Source of the DNA: JAJDXW01 sp965214795
GTDB taxonomy: Bacteria > Pseudomonadota > Gammaproteobacteria > HK1
Direction of reading: 5' to 3'
Assembly: GCA_965214795.1 (NCBI GenBank)
Contig: OZ243976.1
Coordinates: forward strand, 5,084,001 to 5,148,000
Length of the DNA stretch: 64,000 bases
In this document: one piece after another, positions 18,317 through 26,859 of the stretch
How positions within the stretch are numbered: the first letter of the stretch is position 1
How the letters are laid out: each line of letters opens with the position of its first letter
Position numbers and translations under genes: made by a program
Notes under the pieces: generated by a model
Databases searched by the model: none
The model's input: the letters and a program-made list of their open reading frames with translations, nothing else
Told to the model about the DNA's origin: nothing

Positions 18317-19975
18317 TCATGGCTTCGCCGCCCCCGCCTCTCCGGCCGGAGAGGCATCGCCGCGCAGGAACTCCGCCGCCTTCTCGCCGATCATGATGGC
18401 CGGCGCGTTGGTGTTCCCGCTCGAGATGATCGGCATGACGGAGGCGTCGGCGACGCGAAGGCCCTCGAGGCCCCGGACCTGGAGGCGCGCGTCCACGACC
18501 GCCATCGGGTCGACCCCCATCCTGCACGTTCCGACCGGATGGAACGTCGTCATCGCGGAGGAGCGGAGCCAGGCCTCCAGCTCCCGGTCGGTCCGGACTT
18601 CCGCGCCCGGCGCGAGCTCGCGGCCGCGATGGCCGCCGAGGGCCGGCTGGCCCATGATGTCGCGCACCATGCGGACCCCGGCGATCATCGTGCGGAGGTC
18701 GGCCTCGCTCTCGAGGTAGTTGGGCTGGATCTTCGGCGCGGCCGCGGGATCGGCCGAACGCAGGGTCACCGTCCCCCGGCTCTCCGGGACGAGCGGCCCG
18801 ACCCGCACGGCGAGGCCGTGATTGGCTTCGACCGGATCCCGTTTGAAGGGGTTCGGGAAGTGCAGGTTGGCGGTCCTCTCGAGCGCCGGCATGAAGTGGA
18901 GCTGGATGTCCGGAGCGACGAGCCCGGGCCGGGTCTTGAGGAACGCGCCCGCCTCGTAGGGGAACGTGGTGGCGATCCCTTCCCCGAAGACCAGGCCCCG
19001 CACCACGGACGCGGCCAGCCGGTCGGCGCGAAGGTCGCGGTACAGGGTGACGGGCTCCCGGCATTCGTAGGAGAGCACGCAATCGACGTGGTCCTGGAGG
19101 TTGCGCCCGACCCCGGGAAGGTCGTGCACCACCTCGAGGCCGTGGCCCTCGAGCTCCTCCGGCGGGCCGATCCCGGACAGCAGAAGGAGCTGGGGCGAAT
19201 TGACCGTCCCGGCGCACAGGACGACCTCCCGCGCGGCCCGCACCCGGTGGACCCGGCCGCGCCGCGCGAACTCGACTCCGGCCGCCCGCCCGTTCTCCAC
19301 GAGCACCCGCCTGACGAGGGAATCGGTCGCGACGGTCAGGTTGCGGCGGTGAAGAACGGGGCGGAGGAACGCGAAGGAGGTGGACCACCGTCGGCCGCGC
19401 CGAATGGTGAAGTCGTACCGGCCGCAGCCCTCCTGCTCCGCGCCGTTGAAGTCGTCGTTGACCGGGTGGCCGGCCTCGCGCCCCGCCTCGACGAAGAGAT
19501 CGAAGAGCGGATTGCGCCCGCGGGCGCGGCACACGGTCAGCTCACCGGTCCGGCTGTGGAACGGATCGTCGCGTTCCACATGCGCTTCGGACCGCCGAAA
19601 CGCCGGCAGCACGTCGTCGTAGGACCAGCCCGCGAGGCCGCTCTGCGCCCAGCGGTCGTAGTCGTGCCGATTGCCGCGCACATAGACCATGCCGTTGATG
19701 GTGGAGCTCCCGCCCAGCACCTTGCCGCGGGGCCAGTAGAGGGAGCGCCCGTTCAGGGTCGGCACGGGCTCGGTGTGGTAGCGCCAGTTGCAGATCCCGG
19801 AGTGGAACAGCCGGCCCATCAGCATTGGCAGTCTGAACAACGGGTTGCGATCCCTCCCGCCGGCTTCGACGAGGAGCACGGAGCGATCGGGATCGGCGGA
19901 AAGCCGATTGGCGACGACGCAGCCGGCCGAACCGGCGCCGACGATGACGTAGTCCCAGGTCCCGGGGAAGGGCAT
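18317..19975 (-). CDS. GMC family oxidoreductase (choline dehydrogenase-like)
   Basis: A 552-residue FAD enzyme. The ADP-binding fingerprint VIVGAGSAGCVVANRLS is at ~10-26, the GMC signature 1 WPRGKVLGGSSTINGM at ~80, and signature 2 GTVNSPQLLLLSGIGPPEEL at ~255. The C-terminal SSAMTTFHPVGTCRMG carries the active-site His. GMC enzymes oxidise alcohols such as choline or long-chain and polyethoxylated alcohols; the substrate is not readable. It begins 7 bases after the uracil-DNA glycosylase stop, so the two are probably co-transcribed. Confidence 0.92.
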   Translation of the reverse strand: MPFPGTWDYVIVGAGSAGCVVANRLSADPDRSVLLVEAGGRDRNPLFRLPMLMGRLFHSGICNWRYHTEPVPTLNGRSLYWPRGKVLGGSSTINGMVYVRGNRHDYDRWAQSGLAGWSYDDVLPAFRRSEAHVERDDPFHSRTGELTVCRARGRNPLFDLFVEAGREAGHPVNDDFNGAEQEGCGRYDFTIRRGRRWSTSFAFLRPVLHRRNLTVATDSLVRRVLVENGRAAGVEFARRGRVHRVRAAREVVLCAGTVNSPQLLLLSGIGPPEELEGHGLEVVHDLPGVGRNLQDHVDCVLSYECREPVTLYRDLRADRLAASVVRGLVFGEGIATTFPYEAGAFLKTRPGLVAPDIQLHFMPALERTANLHFPNPFKRDPVEANHGLAVRVGPLVPESRGTVTLRSADPAAAPKIQPNYLESEADLRTMIAGVRMVRDIMGQPALGGHRGRELAPGAEVRTDRELEAWLRSSAMTTFHPVGTCRMGVDPMAVVDARLQVRGLEGLRVADASVMPIISSGNTNAPAIMIGEKAAEFLRGDASPAGEAGAAKP

Positions 19976-19982
19976 GGCTCGC

Positions 19983-20834
19983 CTACCAGCGGACGGGCGG
20001 CCCGCCCATCGACCGAAGATGCCGGTTGCAGATCGGGAAGGGGTTCTCGAGCGCGAGCAGCTCGTCGGCGGCGGCCGGGTGCGGGCGCAGGATGACGTGC
20101 GCGGCGGCCGGGCGCTCCCGGTCGGGGAGCGCCTCGCCGAAGAGCGAGGCCGCCGCGTCGCCGAAACCGATGCAGACGAGGGGCGCGCCTCGCGACGCGA
20201 GGTGGCGCAGAACCGCGAGCAGCACCGGCCGCCAGAGGGGCAGGTGGCCGCGCGCCTGGTGGGGGCCGACCGCGGGATCGAAACGGCTCAGGGTCAGGGC
20301 GGAGTTGAGAAGCAGCACCCCCGACGCCACCCAGCGGTCGGCGAGGGCGGCCGGCGCTTCGAGCCGAACCCGGCCGCCCTCGAGGTCGGCCAGGGTGGAC
20401 GGCCAGCTCTCGAACCCCGCCGCGTAGCGCGGTTCCCCGGTCCGGGCGGCCACGACGAGCTGGATGAACGCCCGCACGCTCCTCGAGGCCATCTTGTCGA
20501 GCTCTCGCCAGGCGGCGACGTTGCCCGCCTCGAAGGCGCGGCCGGTGGCGAAGGCGGGGGAGGGATAGGGGTCCTGCCCGAGCACCACGCAGCGCGCGGC
20601 GTCCGGAGCAAGACCGTCGAATGCCCGGAAGACGTGGGCGCGAGGCGGTGCACCCGGAAACGACTTCCCCCGCCGGGCCGGAAAGATCGGCTCCCAGGGT
20701 GCCAGATCGAGGGCCGGGTCCACCGCATCGAAGCCGAGGTCGACCCCGCCCAGCACCGCGCGCCAAGCGGGCTCGACATCCTCGCGCCAACCTGCGAACG
20801 TTTGCTCGAACGCATCCTTGAGCGGGATCGCCAT
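19983..20834 (-). CDS. ung: Uracil-DNA glycosylase, family 1
   Basis: A 283-residue protein starting at the ATG of MAIPLKDAFEQTFAGW; an in-frame GTG at 20846 is also possible. The water-activating loop CVVLGQDPYPSPAFATGRAF lies near 82-101. Segments GVLLLNSALTLS and PLVCIGFGDAAASL match the family. The DNA-intercalating HPSPLS motif is diverged to RPHPAAADE, followed by NPFPICNRHL. The enzyme removes uracil from DNA. It is divergent from the TetR gene, with a palindrome between them. The first ~50 bases of this gene are duplicated at 23.4 kb. Confidence 0.85.
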   Translation of the reverse strand: MAIPLKDAFEQTFAGWREDVEPAWRAVLGGVDLGFDAVDPALDLAPWEPIFPARRGKSFPGAPPRAHVFRAFDGLAPDAARCVVLGQDPYPSPAFATGRAFEAGNVAAWRELDKMASRSVRAFIQLVVAARTGEPRYAAGFESWPSTLADLEGGRVRLEAPAALADRWVASGVLLLNSALTLSRFDPAVGPHQARGHLPLWRPVLLAVLRHLASRGAPLVCIGFGDAAASLFGEALPDRERPAAAHVILRPHPAAADELLALENPFPICNRHLRSMGGPPVRW

Positions 20835-20892
20835 CGCTCTCGCCACAATCTGGAGCCGGGCCCGGAACCGGGTTCGGAGCTTACGAAAAAAC

Positions 20893-20906
20893 TGACTATA
20901 AAGTCA
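20893..20906. promoter_or_regulatory. Candidate operator: TGACT-ATAA-AGTCA palindrome
   Basis: A 14-bp dyad with 5-bp perfect arms and an AT-rich centre lies in the 170-base space between the divergent ung and TetR genes. It sits in the only AT-rich patch there, where a promoter would be expected (TTGACT on the minus strand). TetR-family regulators usually bind such dyads next to their own gene. Binding is inferred. Confidence 0.45.
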
Positions 20907-21005
20907 ACTTTCCGGAAGCCGTAACATGACTCGAACGTCAAGATCGGAAGATGGAGGAAGGCCGCTGACAGCGTCCCGGGGAAGGACCGGGAGGAGAGAG
21001 GGGCG

Positions 21006-21653
21006 ATGACGAAGGTTCGGCCGGGAGCGGGAAGAAGGTCCCCGGAGACCCGGATCCGCGCCCGGAACGAAGCGAAGATCCTGCACGCCGCGGTCGGGCT
21101 GTTCGCGGCGAAGGGATACGACGGCACCCGCTTCAAGGACATCGCCGAGCGAAGCGGCCTTCCCAAGGCGAACGTGTACTACTACTTTCCCACCAAGGAA
21201 CGGATCTACACCGCCCTCATGGAACAGGTCATCGATGGATGGGACCAAGCCTTCGAGCACCTCGTTCCGGAGCGAGAGCCGCGCGAGGCCATCGAGGCGT
21301 ACGTGCGGGCGAAGCTCGAGTATTCGCGCCGCCACGACGCCGAGTCCCGGTTCTTTGCGAACGAGATCCTGCGCGGCGCCCGCTTCCTGACCCGCCGGCA
21401 CCGCCGGCACATGCAGGAAGTGACGCGCGCCCGCGCCCGCGTGGTGGAAGAGTGGATCCGGCTGAAGAAGATGGAACCGGTGGACCCGCTGCACTTCTTC
21501 ATGATGCTGTGGTCGACGACCCAGTTCTACGCGGACTTCGGGTCGCTCGCGGCCGACACGCTCCGGAAGCGGCGGTTGACCCGCAAGGACTACGCGGCGG
21601 CCGCGGAGACCATCGCGGCGGTCGTCCTCGACGGGTGCTGTCCGCGCCGGTGA
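21006..21653 (+). CDS. TetR/AcrR family transcriptional regulator
   Basis: A 215-residue regulator. The amino-terminal helix-turn-helix is ILHAAVGLFAAKGYDGTRFK followed by DIAERSGLPKANVYYYFPTK (residues ~22-60), the canonical TetR_N pattern. The C-terminal half has the helical ligand domain with WSTTQFYADFG, similar to the RutR-type C-terminal family. It starts at an ATG behind GGAGAGAGGGG. It is divergent from ung-GMC and may control that unit and itself through the palindrome at 20893. Confidence 0.9.
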   Translation: MTKVRPGAGRRSPETRIRARNEAKILHAAVGLFAAKGYDGTRFKDIAERSGLPKANVYYYFPTKERIYTALMEQVIDGWDQAFEHLVPEREPREAIEAYVRAKLEYSRRHDAESRFFANEILRGARFLTRRHRRHMQEVTRARARVVEEWIRLKKMEPVDPLHFFMMLWSTTQFYADFGSLAADTLRKRRLTRKDYAAAAETIAAVVLDGCCPRR

Positions 21654-21823
21654 ACCGGGCGGCGCCATTCCTCCGTTCCGCCCTCCGGCCCTCTCCCGCC
21701 GGCGACCGGGCATTGACACGAACCTGTCCCGAGACCGCCATCCGAGGCTACGGACCGCCGAGACATGAAGACAATTTATTGATTTTCATGGAATCCGACT
21801 TCTGCCTCATCCTGCGGAGGTCG

Positions 21824-21996
21824 TAGCCCGAAAAATCACCGACTTTCGTCGCGAGGTCGCCAAGATGCCCCACGATCTCATGGAGGAACGGGCCGCACGG
21901 ACCGAAAGAGCGCGGGCGCGCTGCCGAGGCGCGGTCGACACTAGCTTGACACTGGCGCGTGCGCGCGGTCTAAGCGGCTTGCGGGAGTACGGAGCG
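21824..21996 (+). mobile_element. Partial copy of the 183-bp inverted-repeat element (MITE-1)
   Basis: The left end TAGCCCGAAAAATCACCGAC and the next ~90 bases match the inverse of the complete element at 43036-43218, including the stretch that reads MPHDLMEERAARTERARAR. After ~21930 there is a ~45-base insertion, then more matching sequence (AAGCGGCTTGCGGGAGTACGG). The right terminal repeat is missing. Exactly there a DUF4143 gene fragment begins on the other strand, so this copy marks a rearrangement breakpoint. Confidence 0.7.
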
Positions 21997-22147
21997 GCGC
22001 GGCCGTGCCGCCGCCGAGCTGGATCTCGATGGCCATCCACGCTCCGGCCGCCGTCTCGACGATGGCGTGCACCTCGAGGCCCGTGTTGCCGCGATAGTGG
22101 TACACCTCGGCGTCGTGGGCTTGGGAACAGACCCGAAGATCCCGCAC
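21997..22147 (-). pseudogene. Middle fragment of a DUF4143 ATPase gene
   Basis: The minus-strand translation gives MRDLRVCSQAHDAEVYHYRG and NTGLEVHAIVETAAGAWMAI followed by EIQLGGG. This is the PD-(D/E)xK-like part of DUF4143 proteins, corresponding to the region that ends near EVKLGG in the intact homologue at 5.8-7.1 kb. The frame then enters partial MITE-1 sequence. The missing C-terminal part (from just after LGGG) is found separately at 23240-23415 on the same strand but in the wrong order. Confidence 0.7.
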
Positions 22148-22267
22148 GGCCGTCGGCTCGAGGCGTTCTCCTCGTCTGGTGGTACGTCCCGCGTGTTGCA
22201 GGTCCTCAGGACCGCGTAGGGCGCCGTCCTGGGGTGGTGGACGGATCCGGGTGTCCGAGCGCGGCCA

Positions 22268-22510
22268 CTATGCGAAGACGCGCCAGGCAATCGCGACCAC
22301 GAACGCAAGGATGAACCCGATCATCCACTTCATCAGCGTCAGGGTCCCCTCGATCCTGGTGACGGCCTTCTCGAGGTCGTCTCCGGTGGCGAGCTGCTCG
22401 ACGAGCTCGCTGCCGAGCGCGTCGGCCATCTCTTCGGCCTGGTGATCGGGAACGCCGGCAGCCTTGAGCCGGCGAGCGTATCGCAGCGTGTTGATTGCGG
22501 TAGTCGACAT
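22268..22510 (-). CDS. DUF1640-like small coiled-coil membrane protein
   Basis: A complete 80-residue protein. It begins MSTTAINTLRYARRLKAAGV followed by PDHQAEEMADALG, the conserved start of DUF1640 (CCDC90/MCUR1-like) proteins. A predicted helical coiled-coil segment at ~35-58 follows, and one C-terminal membrane anchor MIGFILAFVVAIAWRVF at 63-79. The bacterial function is unknown. The family is often present in several copies and frequently lies near mobile DNA. No obvious partner gene; it is flanked by element and CRISPR-gene debris. Confidence 0.8.
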   Translation of the reverse strand: MSTTAINTLRYARRLKAAGVPDHQAEEMADALGSELVEQLATGDDLEKAVTRIEGTLTLMKWMIGFILAFVVAIAWRVFA

Positions 22511-22820
22511 CGAGGGCTCCTGGTTCGCCCGGTCGGTCGTTGTCGGCGGATCTTGTCCAGCTTTCCGGTTCCGGACCAGAGAAGCTGGATGAGTCCGGAC
22601 GTGACGGCAGCGTTCGCGATCGCGACCCCGAGTGCCGTCCGGTAGAGGTCGGCGCGGATGGTCGGGTCGCTGCGGCTGGCGTTGGCAGCATCGCGCATCG
22701 TCCGGAGCGGGTGGAAGGTGTCGGGGGCATGGCCCCGTCTCCGGTCGGGGACCCCGAGGAGCCGGGTCGGTAGTTTCGCAGATCCGGGTTCGGAGGGTCC
22801 GTGGCTCGCTTCGGATCGCA

Positions 22821-22993
22821 GGGCTCGTTTTTTGTCCGGCGACGGGTGAACCGGACCTGTTCGGCAGGTCATCCGGGAGCGTATTTCGTCGTCCGCGTGT
22901 CGGTTCGGGCCTCATGAAACGGCCCTCGATCGCACGGCCGGCCGATCCGCACCCGCACCCGCGCCCGCGCCCGCACCTGACGAGCAAAATGAG
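22821..22993 (+). repeat. Interspersed palindromic element MITE-2, copy A
   Basis: One of three copies of a ~170-bp element (others at 30341-30513 and, inverted, 55740-55915). The left end reads TCGTTTTTTGTCCGGCGACG, and the interior shares GTCGTCCGCGTGTCGGTTCG and CGGCCGGCCGATCCGCACCC. The right end here is diverged (CGAGCAAAATG) and a (CCCGCA)-like run has expanded before it. Ends are imperfect inverted repeats. It lies directly upstream of the Cas4-Cas1 relic. Confidence 0.65.
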
Positions 22994-22998
22994 AATTG

Positions 22999-23259
22999 CT
23001 GCCAAGTGCCCCCGCTGCGTCCTCGTCTCCATCTGCCTTCCGGACGAGATGGCGGCGCTGGGAGGGTCGGACCTCGCTCCCCGCCCGATCACGGTCGGCG
23101 AGGACGAAGCGCTGCCGTTGCTCGTGCAGTGGCAGCGGGCGCGCATCATGCAAGGGAGGCGAGACCCTGAAGATCGCCGACGAGGAGCGGGCTCGGCAGG
23201 TTGCCCGGGTCGTGCCCGGTGAGAACATCGCCCGCCTCGTCAGGGGCCGAGCGCGGTGA
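22999..23259 (+). pseudogene. Relic of a Cas4-Cas1 fusion gene (type I-G/I-U CRISPR)
   Basis: The translation AAKCPRCVLVSICLPDEMAA has the CxxC-x(6)-C arrangement of the C-terminal iron-sulfur cysteines of Cas4. It continues with APRPITVGEDEALPLLVQ and, after a one-base frameshift near 23150, KGGETLKIADEERARQVARV. In Cas4-Cas1 fusion proteins the Cas4 end is followed by a linker and then the first Cas1 beta strands, with wording like GARVGRAGDTLKV; the same order is seen here. Only ~85 residues remain, without the nuclease part of Cas4 or the catalytic core of Cas1. No repeats or cas2 are near. The call rests on motif recall rather than a database search. Confidence 0.5.
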
Positions 23260-23467
23260 CCGGGGCCAGCACCACCCCGTCGGGCCGGGTGTAGCCGTGG
23301 CCGACCCCGACGATGACCGCGAGGGCGGCCGGAGGGCCAGCCTTGTCCGGGTCCACTCGATCCCGCAGCTTGAGCAGGTTCTTCACCCCTTCCTCGACCG
23401 GCGCCTCGCCATCCACTTGCCAACCTGCGAACGTTTGCTCGAACGCATCCTTGAGCAGGATCGCCAT
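23240..23467 (-). pseudogene. Chimeric ORF: duplicated ung start fused to DUF4143 C-terminus
   Basis: A 75-residue open frame whose first 16 residues (MAILLKDAFEQTFAGW) are nearly identical to the start of the uracil-DNA glycosylase at 20.8 kb. About 50 bases of DNA match with one difference. The rest (VEEGVKNLLKLRDRVDPDKA, then AVIVGVGHGYTRPDG and the terminal TALGP) is the C-terminal end of a DUF4143 ATPase, complementing the fragment at 21997-22147. The fusion is in frame. It could be translated but has no known function; more likely it is rearrangement debris. Confidence 0.72.
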
Positions 23468-23563
23468 CGACCTTGCTTGCCCTGGAACCAAGCTCCAAGC
23501 GCATTGCAAGACCGCCTTCGGTGCCATAGACTGCGTCGATTCCGGATGGAAAGGAGAGGCGCG

Positions 23564-23818
23564 ATGCGCGTAGTCTCATTTGCCGAAGCCAGGGACGGGC
23601 TTGAATCGGTTCTTGACGCCGTTGCCGTGGACGCCGACTTGACGGTCATAACGCGACAGGGTGCGAAAGATGCAGTCGTCATGTCGCTGGACTACTACAA
23701 CAGCCTGATGGAAACCGTTCATTTGTTGAAGTCACCGGAAAACGCCTCCCATCTCGCGGAGTCAATCGTCCAGTTCAGAACCGGTCAAGTAGCCGAACGC
23801 GGCACTCTCGATGGGTAG
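23564..23818 (+). CDS. yefM: Phd/YefM family antitoxin
   Basis: A complete 84-residue protein. The start MRVVSFAEARDGLESVLDAV and the segment TVITRQGAKDAVVMSLDYYN are the Phd/YefM DNA-binding fold. The C-terminal part (SLMETVHLLKSPENASHLAE) is the toxin-wrapping region of YefM. It starts at an ATG behind AAGGAGAG. Its stop lies inside the start of the yoeB remnant (8-base overlap), the normal yefM-yoeB arrangement. It normally neutralises YoeB and represses the operon; here the toxin is frameshifted. Confidence 0.9.
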   Translation: MRVVSFAEARDGLESVLDAVAVDADLTVITRQGAKDAVVMSLDYYNSLMETVHLLKSPENASHLAESIVQFRTGQVAERGTLDG

Positions 23819-24078
23819 AACGTTGGCGTGGACCTACGCCGCCTGGGATGACTACCTGTATTGGCGGAAGCAAGACAGAAGAACACTCAGGCGAATCAAT
23901 GGATTGATATCGGATATGAGACGCTCGCCGTTCGAAAGGAATTGGACATCCGGAATCCCTGAAGGAAAACCTTTCGGGCTTCTGGTCGCGACGGATAGAC
24001 GCATCCAATCGCCTGGTTTATGCGGTAGAAGACGAACGCATTACAATCATTTCCTGCCGCTATCACTATCGGACCTGA
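23811..24078 (+). pseudogene. yoeB: YoeB toxin, frameshifted
   Basis: The first frame gives TLAWTYAAWDDYLYWRKQDR and RTLRRINGLISDMRRSPFE, a typical YoeB amino-terminal half. An extra A at 23935-23937 (GAAAGG where GAAGG is expected) throws the frame. One base over, the rest reads GIGHPESLKENLSGFWSRRI, then RLVYAVEDERITIISCRYHY, the exact YoeB ending with catalytic His/Tyr. YoeB is a ribosome-dependent mRNA endonuclease. A single-base insertion is the only lesion, so this is either a very recent pseudogene or a sequencing error. Confidence 0.88.
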
Positions 24079-24363
24079 CCGACCAACGTCAACATCATTC
24101 GGAACAGGACAACGGGAAGCAAATTCATGCATCAGGTTCGGAATCGAAAACACGGGAATTCCAAATGGGATTCTGCACATTGTAGACCAGCTACCTTCAT
24201 CCGGTGAAATCAGTAACGCATCGTCGAACGCCGTGCGTGGAGGCGCGGGTCCCGACCACGGACCATCATGAACTCCACGGGATTGATTGATCAGGTTCGG
24301 AGATGGCCGTAGACCGACCCGGTCGAACCGACCGAGCCGTGTACCCGCCAGGGCGGGGGCGGG

Positions 24364-25623
24364 CTATGCCGGGACGGCGCTGACGGGCAGGGACTCGAGG
24401 CCGCGGAGCACCACCCCGCCCCGGTATGCCGGGCGTTCGGCGAGAAGGCGCATCGAGGTGAAGCGCTCCAGCAGGACCTCGAGGACGATGCGCCCTTCGA
24501 GGCGTGCAAGGGGCGCCCCGATGCAGTGGTGGATCCCGCGGCCGAACGAGATGTGGCTCCCTTCGGAGCGGCCAATGTCGAGCCGGTCGGGCTCCTCGAA
24601 CGCCGCCGGGTCGCGATTGGCCGAGCCGATCAGAAGAACGATGTTCTCGCCGCGCCGCACCGGCGCCCCGTTCACCTCGCAGTCCTCGACCGCACCCCGG
24701 AAGTCCGTCTGCACCGGCGAATCGAAGCGCAGCAGCTCCTCCACCGCGGATGGGATGAGGCTCGGGTCCTCGCGCAAACGCTCGAGCTCGCCGGGGTGGC
24801 GGAGCAGCGCGAGCATGCCGTTTCCGATGAGGTTGGTGGTGGTCTCGTTGCCGGCCACGAGGAGCAAGCGGAGCATGTTCACCATCTCGCCCTCGGTCAG
24901 CGCGTCCCCCTCCTCCTCCGCCTGCGCGAGGGCGCTCACGATGTCGTCGGCAGGCTCCGCCCGCCGGGTCTGGATGATAGGCCGGAAGTACTCTCTGAGG
25001 GCCTTCCCGGCCTCCGCCGCGACCGCGCGTTCCTCGGGGCTGATCGTCGGCTCGATGAGGCGGGCGCGCTGGTTCGACCAGGTCCGGAACCGGGTGCGAT
25101 CCTCGGGCGGCACCCCCAGCATCTCCGCGATCACGATGACCGGCAGCGGGTTCGCCACCGCCTCCATGAGGTCGAAGCGGGCCGGGTCCACTGCGTCCAG
25201 CAGGGTGTTCATCAGCCCGCGGATGTGCGGTTCGAGTCTGTTGACCGCCCGCCGGGTGAACGCCTTGTTGACGAGGGCGCGCAACCGGGTGTGGTCGGGC
25301 GGGTCCAGAAACAGCATGGTGATGTCGTCCGGCTCCGGCAGGGTGGCCCGCTGCCGGCGGTTGAGGTCGCGCTTGGCCGGATCGTTCGAGAAGCGGCGGT
25401 GGTCGCGGAGAACCGTGTCGACGTCCGCGTAGCGCGAGAACACCCAGGCGTTCATGAGCCGGCTGCGGTGCACCGGGCTCCGCGCCCGGAGTTCCGCGTA
25501 ATCCGGGTAGGGGTCCTGGGCCATTCGCGCCGACAGCGGGTTGTACACGACCCCGCTCCGCCAGCGCTCGCGCACCAGCACGGTGTTGATCAGCAGGGAC
25601 CGAATCGCGTCACGCAATGCCAT
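24364..25623 (-). CDS. Cytochrome P450
   Basis: A 419-residue soluble bacterial P450 starting at an ATG behind GGGAGGAGAGG. The I-helix oxygen-binding segment is LLLVAGNETTTNLIGNG, the K-helix ExxR is EELLR, and the haem-binding loop is FGRGIHHCIGAPLAR with the thiolate Cys near residue 365. The family hydroxylates or epoxidises small molecules. No ferredoxin or reductase gene lies beside it, so its electron donor is elsewhere and its substrate is unknown. A single gene bounded by debris upstream and the Uma2 gene. Confidence 0.93.
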   Translation of the reverse strand: MALRDAIRSLLINTVLVRERWRSGVVYNPLSARMAQDPYPDYAELRARSPVHRSRLMNAWVFSRYADVDTVLRDHRRFSNDPAKRDLNRRQRATLPEPDDITMLFLDPPDHTRLRALVNKAFTRRAVNRLEPHIRGLMNTLLDAVDPARFDLMEAVANPLPVIVIAEMLGVPPEDRTRFRTWSNQRARLIEPTISPEERAVAAEAGKALREYFRPIIQTRRAEPADDIVSALAQAEEEGDALTEGEMVNMLRLLLVAGNETTTNLIGNGMLALLRHPGELERLREDPSLIPSAVEELLRFDSPVQTDFRGAVEDCEVNGAPVRRGENIVLLIGSANRDPAAFEEPDRLDIGRSEGSHISFGRGIHHCIGAPLARLEGRIVLEVLLERFTSMRLLAERPAYRGGVVLRGLESLPVSAVPA

Positions 25624-25940
25624 CGTCCTCTCCTCCCGCCGTCCCGGGCGGGCGACCCCGGCGCCGGACGCCCCGCCGCCGCCCATCGCCCGTACCCCGT
25701 CGCGACCGCTCGCGACGTCCGCACGGACCATAGCACCTCGCCACCTCGGAGTGCGCCCCCGGGGCGCCCCGGGGCGCCGCATCGACGCTTCGCCGACGAT
25801 GCTCCGGCGCCGCTTCGACCAGCGCGACGGCGAGGGTCTCGGTCACCCGCGCCACCATCGCGGCGCGCCCTCGCCTTCGGCCGTCGTCGTCCCGGCGGTG
25901 ACCGAGCGGCCGCCGAGGTCGAAGACGACCCGACCGGCGT

Positions 25941-26513
25941 TCATGGCCAGAGGTCCCCCAGGCTGAACGTGATCGCATCGAACGGCCGCACGCTCACCGG
26001 CTCGTCGTCCTTTGCGCACGCGATGAGCACCCACTCCCCGTCCCGGAGCTCGAACGCCTCCAGCGTCCGGTCCACCGGCTCGATGAGCCACAGGTACGCG
26101 ACACCTTCGCGTGCGTAGACCGGTCGCTTTTCCTGAAGGTCGAGCCGGCGCGTCGACGGTGACAGCACCTCGCACGCCCAGTCCGGAGCGAGCGTCACGT
26201 AGGCGGTTTGTGGATATTCCGGCATGCGCTCGCGGCGCCAGCCCGCGAGGTCCGGCACCACGATCTCTTCACCGAGGTGCAGCTCGGGCTCGAAAACGAT
26301 CCACCAACCGCCCGGGCCTCCGCGGCCCTTGCCGTACGGTCCCACCAGCTCGTCGCTCAGATGCGAGCTCGCCAGCGCGTGCGGCATCGCCGGACGTGGA
26401 TGGGTGTGCAGCGTGCCGCCGATGATCTCCGCGACCTGGTGCGCCGGCGCGTCGAGCACGTCCTGGTAGGTCGCGCGGCGCGGCGCGAGGGCTTCGCTTC
26501 GGGACGCGGCCAT
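25941..26513 (-). CDS. Uma2 family (DUF820) PD-(D/E)xK protein, copy 1
   Basis: A 190-residue protein of the Uma2/DUF820 family: EPELHLGEEIVVPDLAGWRR, then APDWACEVLSPSTRRLDLQE KR with the E and K of a restriction-endonuclease-like active site, and LIEPVDRTLEAFELRDGEWV. The role of the family is unproven; it is thought to be a nuclease and often appears in many copies and near mobile DNA. A paralogue at 37.4 kb is similar throughout, especially from residue 60 to the end. The ~320 bases between this gene and the P450 hold no recognisable gene. Confidence 0.85.
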   Translation of the reverse strand: MAASRSEALAPRRATYQDVLDAPAHQVAEIIGGTLHTHPRPAMPHALASSHLSDELVGPYGKGRGGPGGWWIVFEPELHLGEEIVVPDLAGWRRERMPEYPQTAYVTLAPDWACEVLSPSTRRLDLQEKRPVYAREGVAYLWLIEPVDRTLEAFELRDGEWVLIACAKDDEPVSVRPFDAITFSLGDLWP

Positions 26514-26699
26514 ATCTCCCCTCCTCGTTCCGGTCCGATCCTACGCCCATGAGGTGGTCCCGGATTTTGCTGTGAAGATAGACTCAGGAGGGCCGTCTTC
26601 GCGACGCCGGACCTTTTCATGCGACGGGGTGGCCGGCCCGTCCATGCGTGTTTGGACAGGTCGCCAAGGTGTACTCGGAGCCGGCAGGAGGGCAAGGGT

Positions 26700-26832
26700 A
26701 TGGCAACCGGACGGCGGCGATTCACCGCGGCGTTCAAGAAGCGAGTGGCGCGAGACCGCGCTACGAGGGGAGCAGCCGGCTCAGGCGATCGCCGCGAAGC
26801 ACCAGGTTCATCCGAACCAGGTCAGCTTCCCG
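26700..26832 (+). pseudogene. IS3-type transposase OrfA fragment
   Basis: Starting at an ATG, the translation ATGRRRFTAAFKKRVA is the usual beginning of IS3-family OrfA. After a one-base shift it continues with LRGEQPAQAIAAKHQVHPNQVS, the helix-turn-helix of the same protein. The sequence then ends without OrfB or recognisable terminal repeats. It is a short decayed IS scrap of about 44 codons. Confidence 0.75.
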
Positions 26833-26859
26833 GGTTCATAGCCATTGTCGCCGCCGACC

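Noticed and set aside
22955..22980. CCCGCA-type run that could look like a repeat array
   Set aside because: A short simple-sequence run inside MITE-2 copy A, with no spacers; not a CRISPR array.
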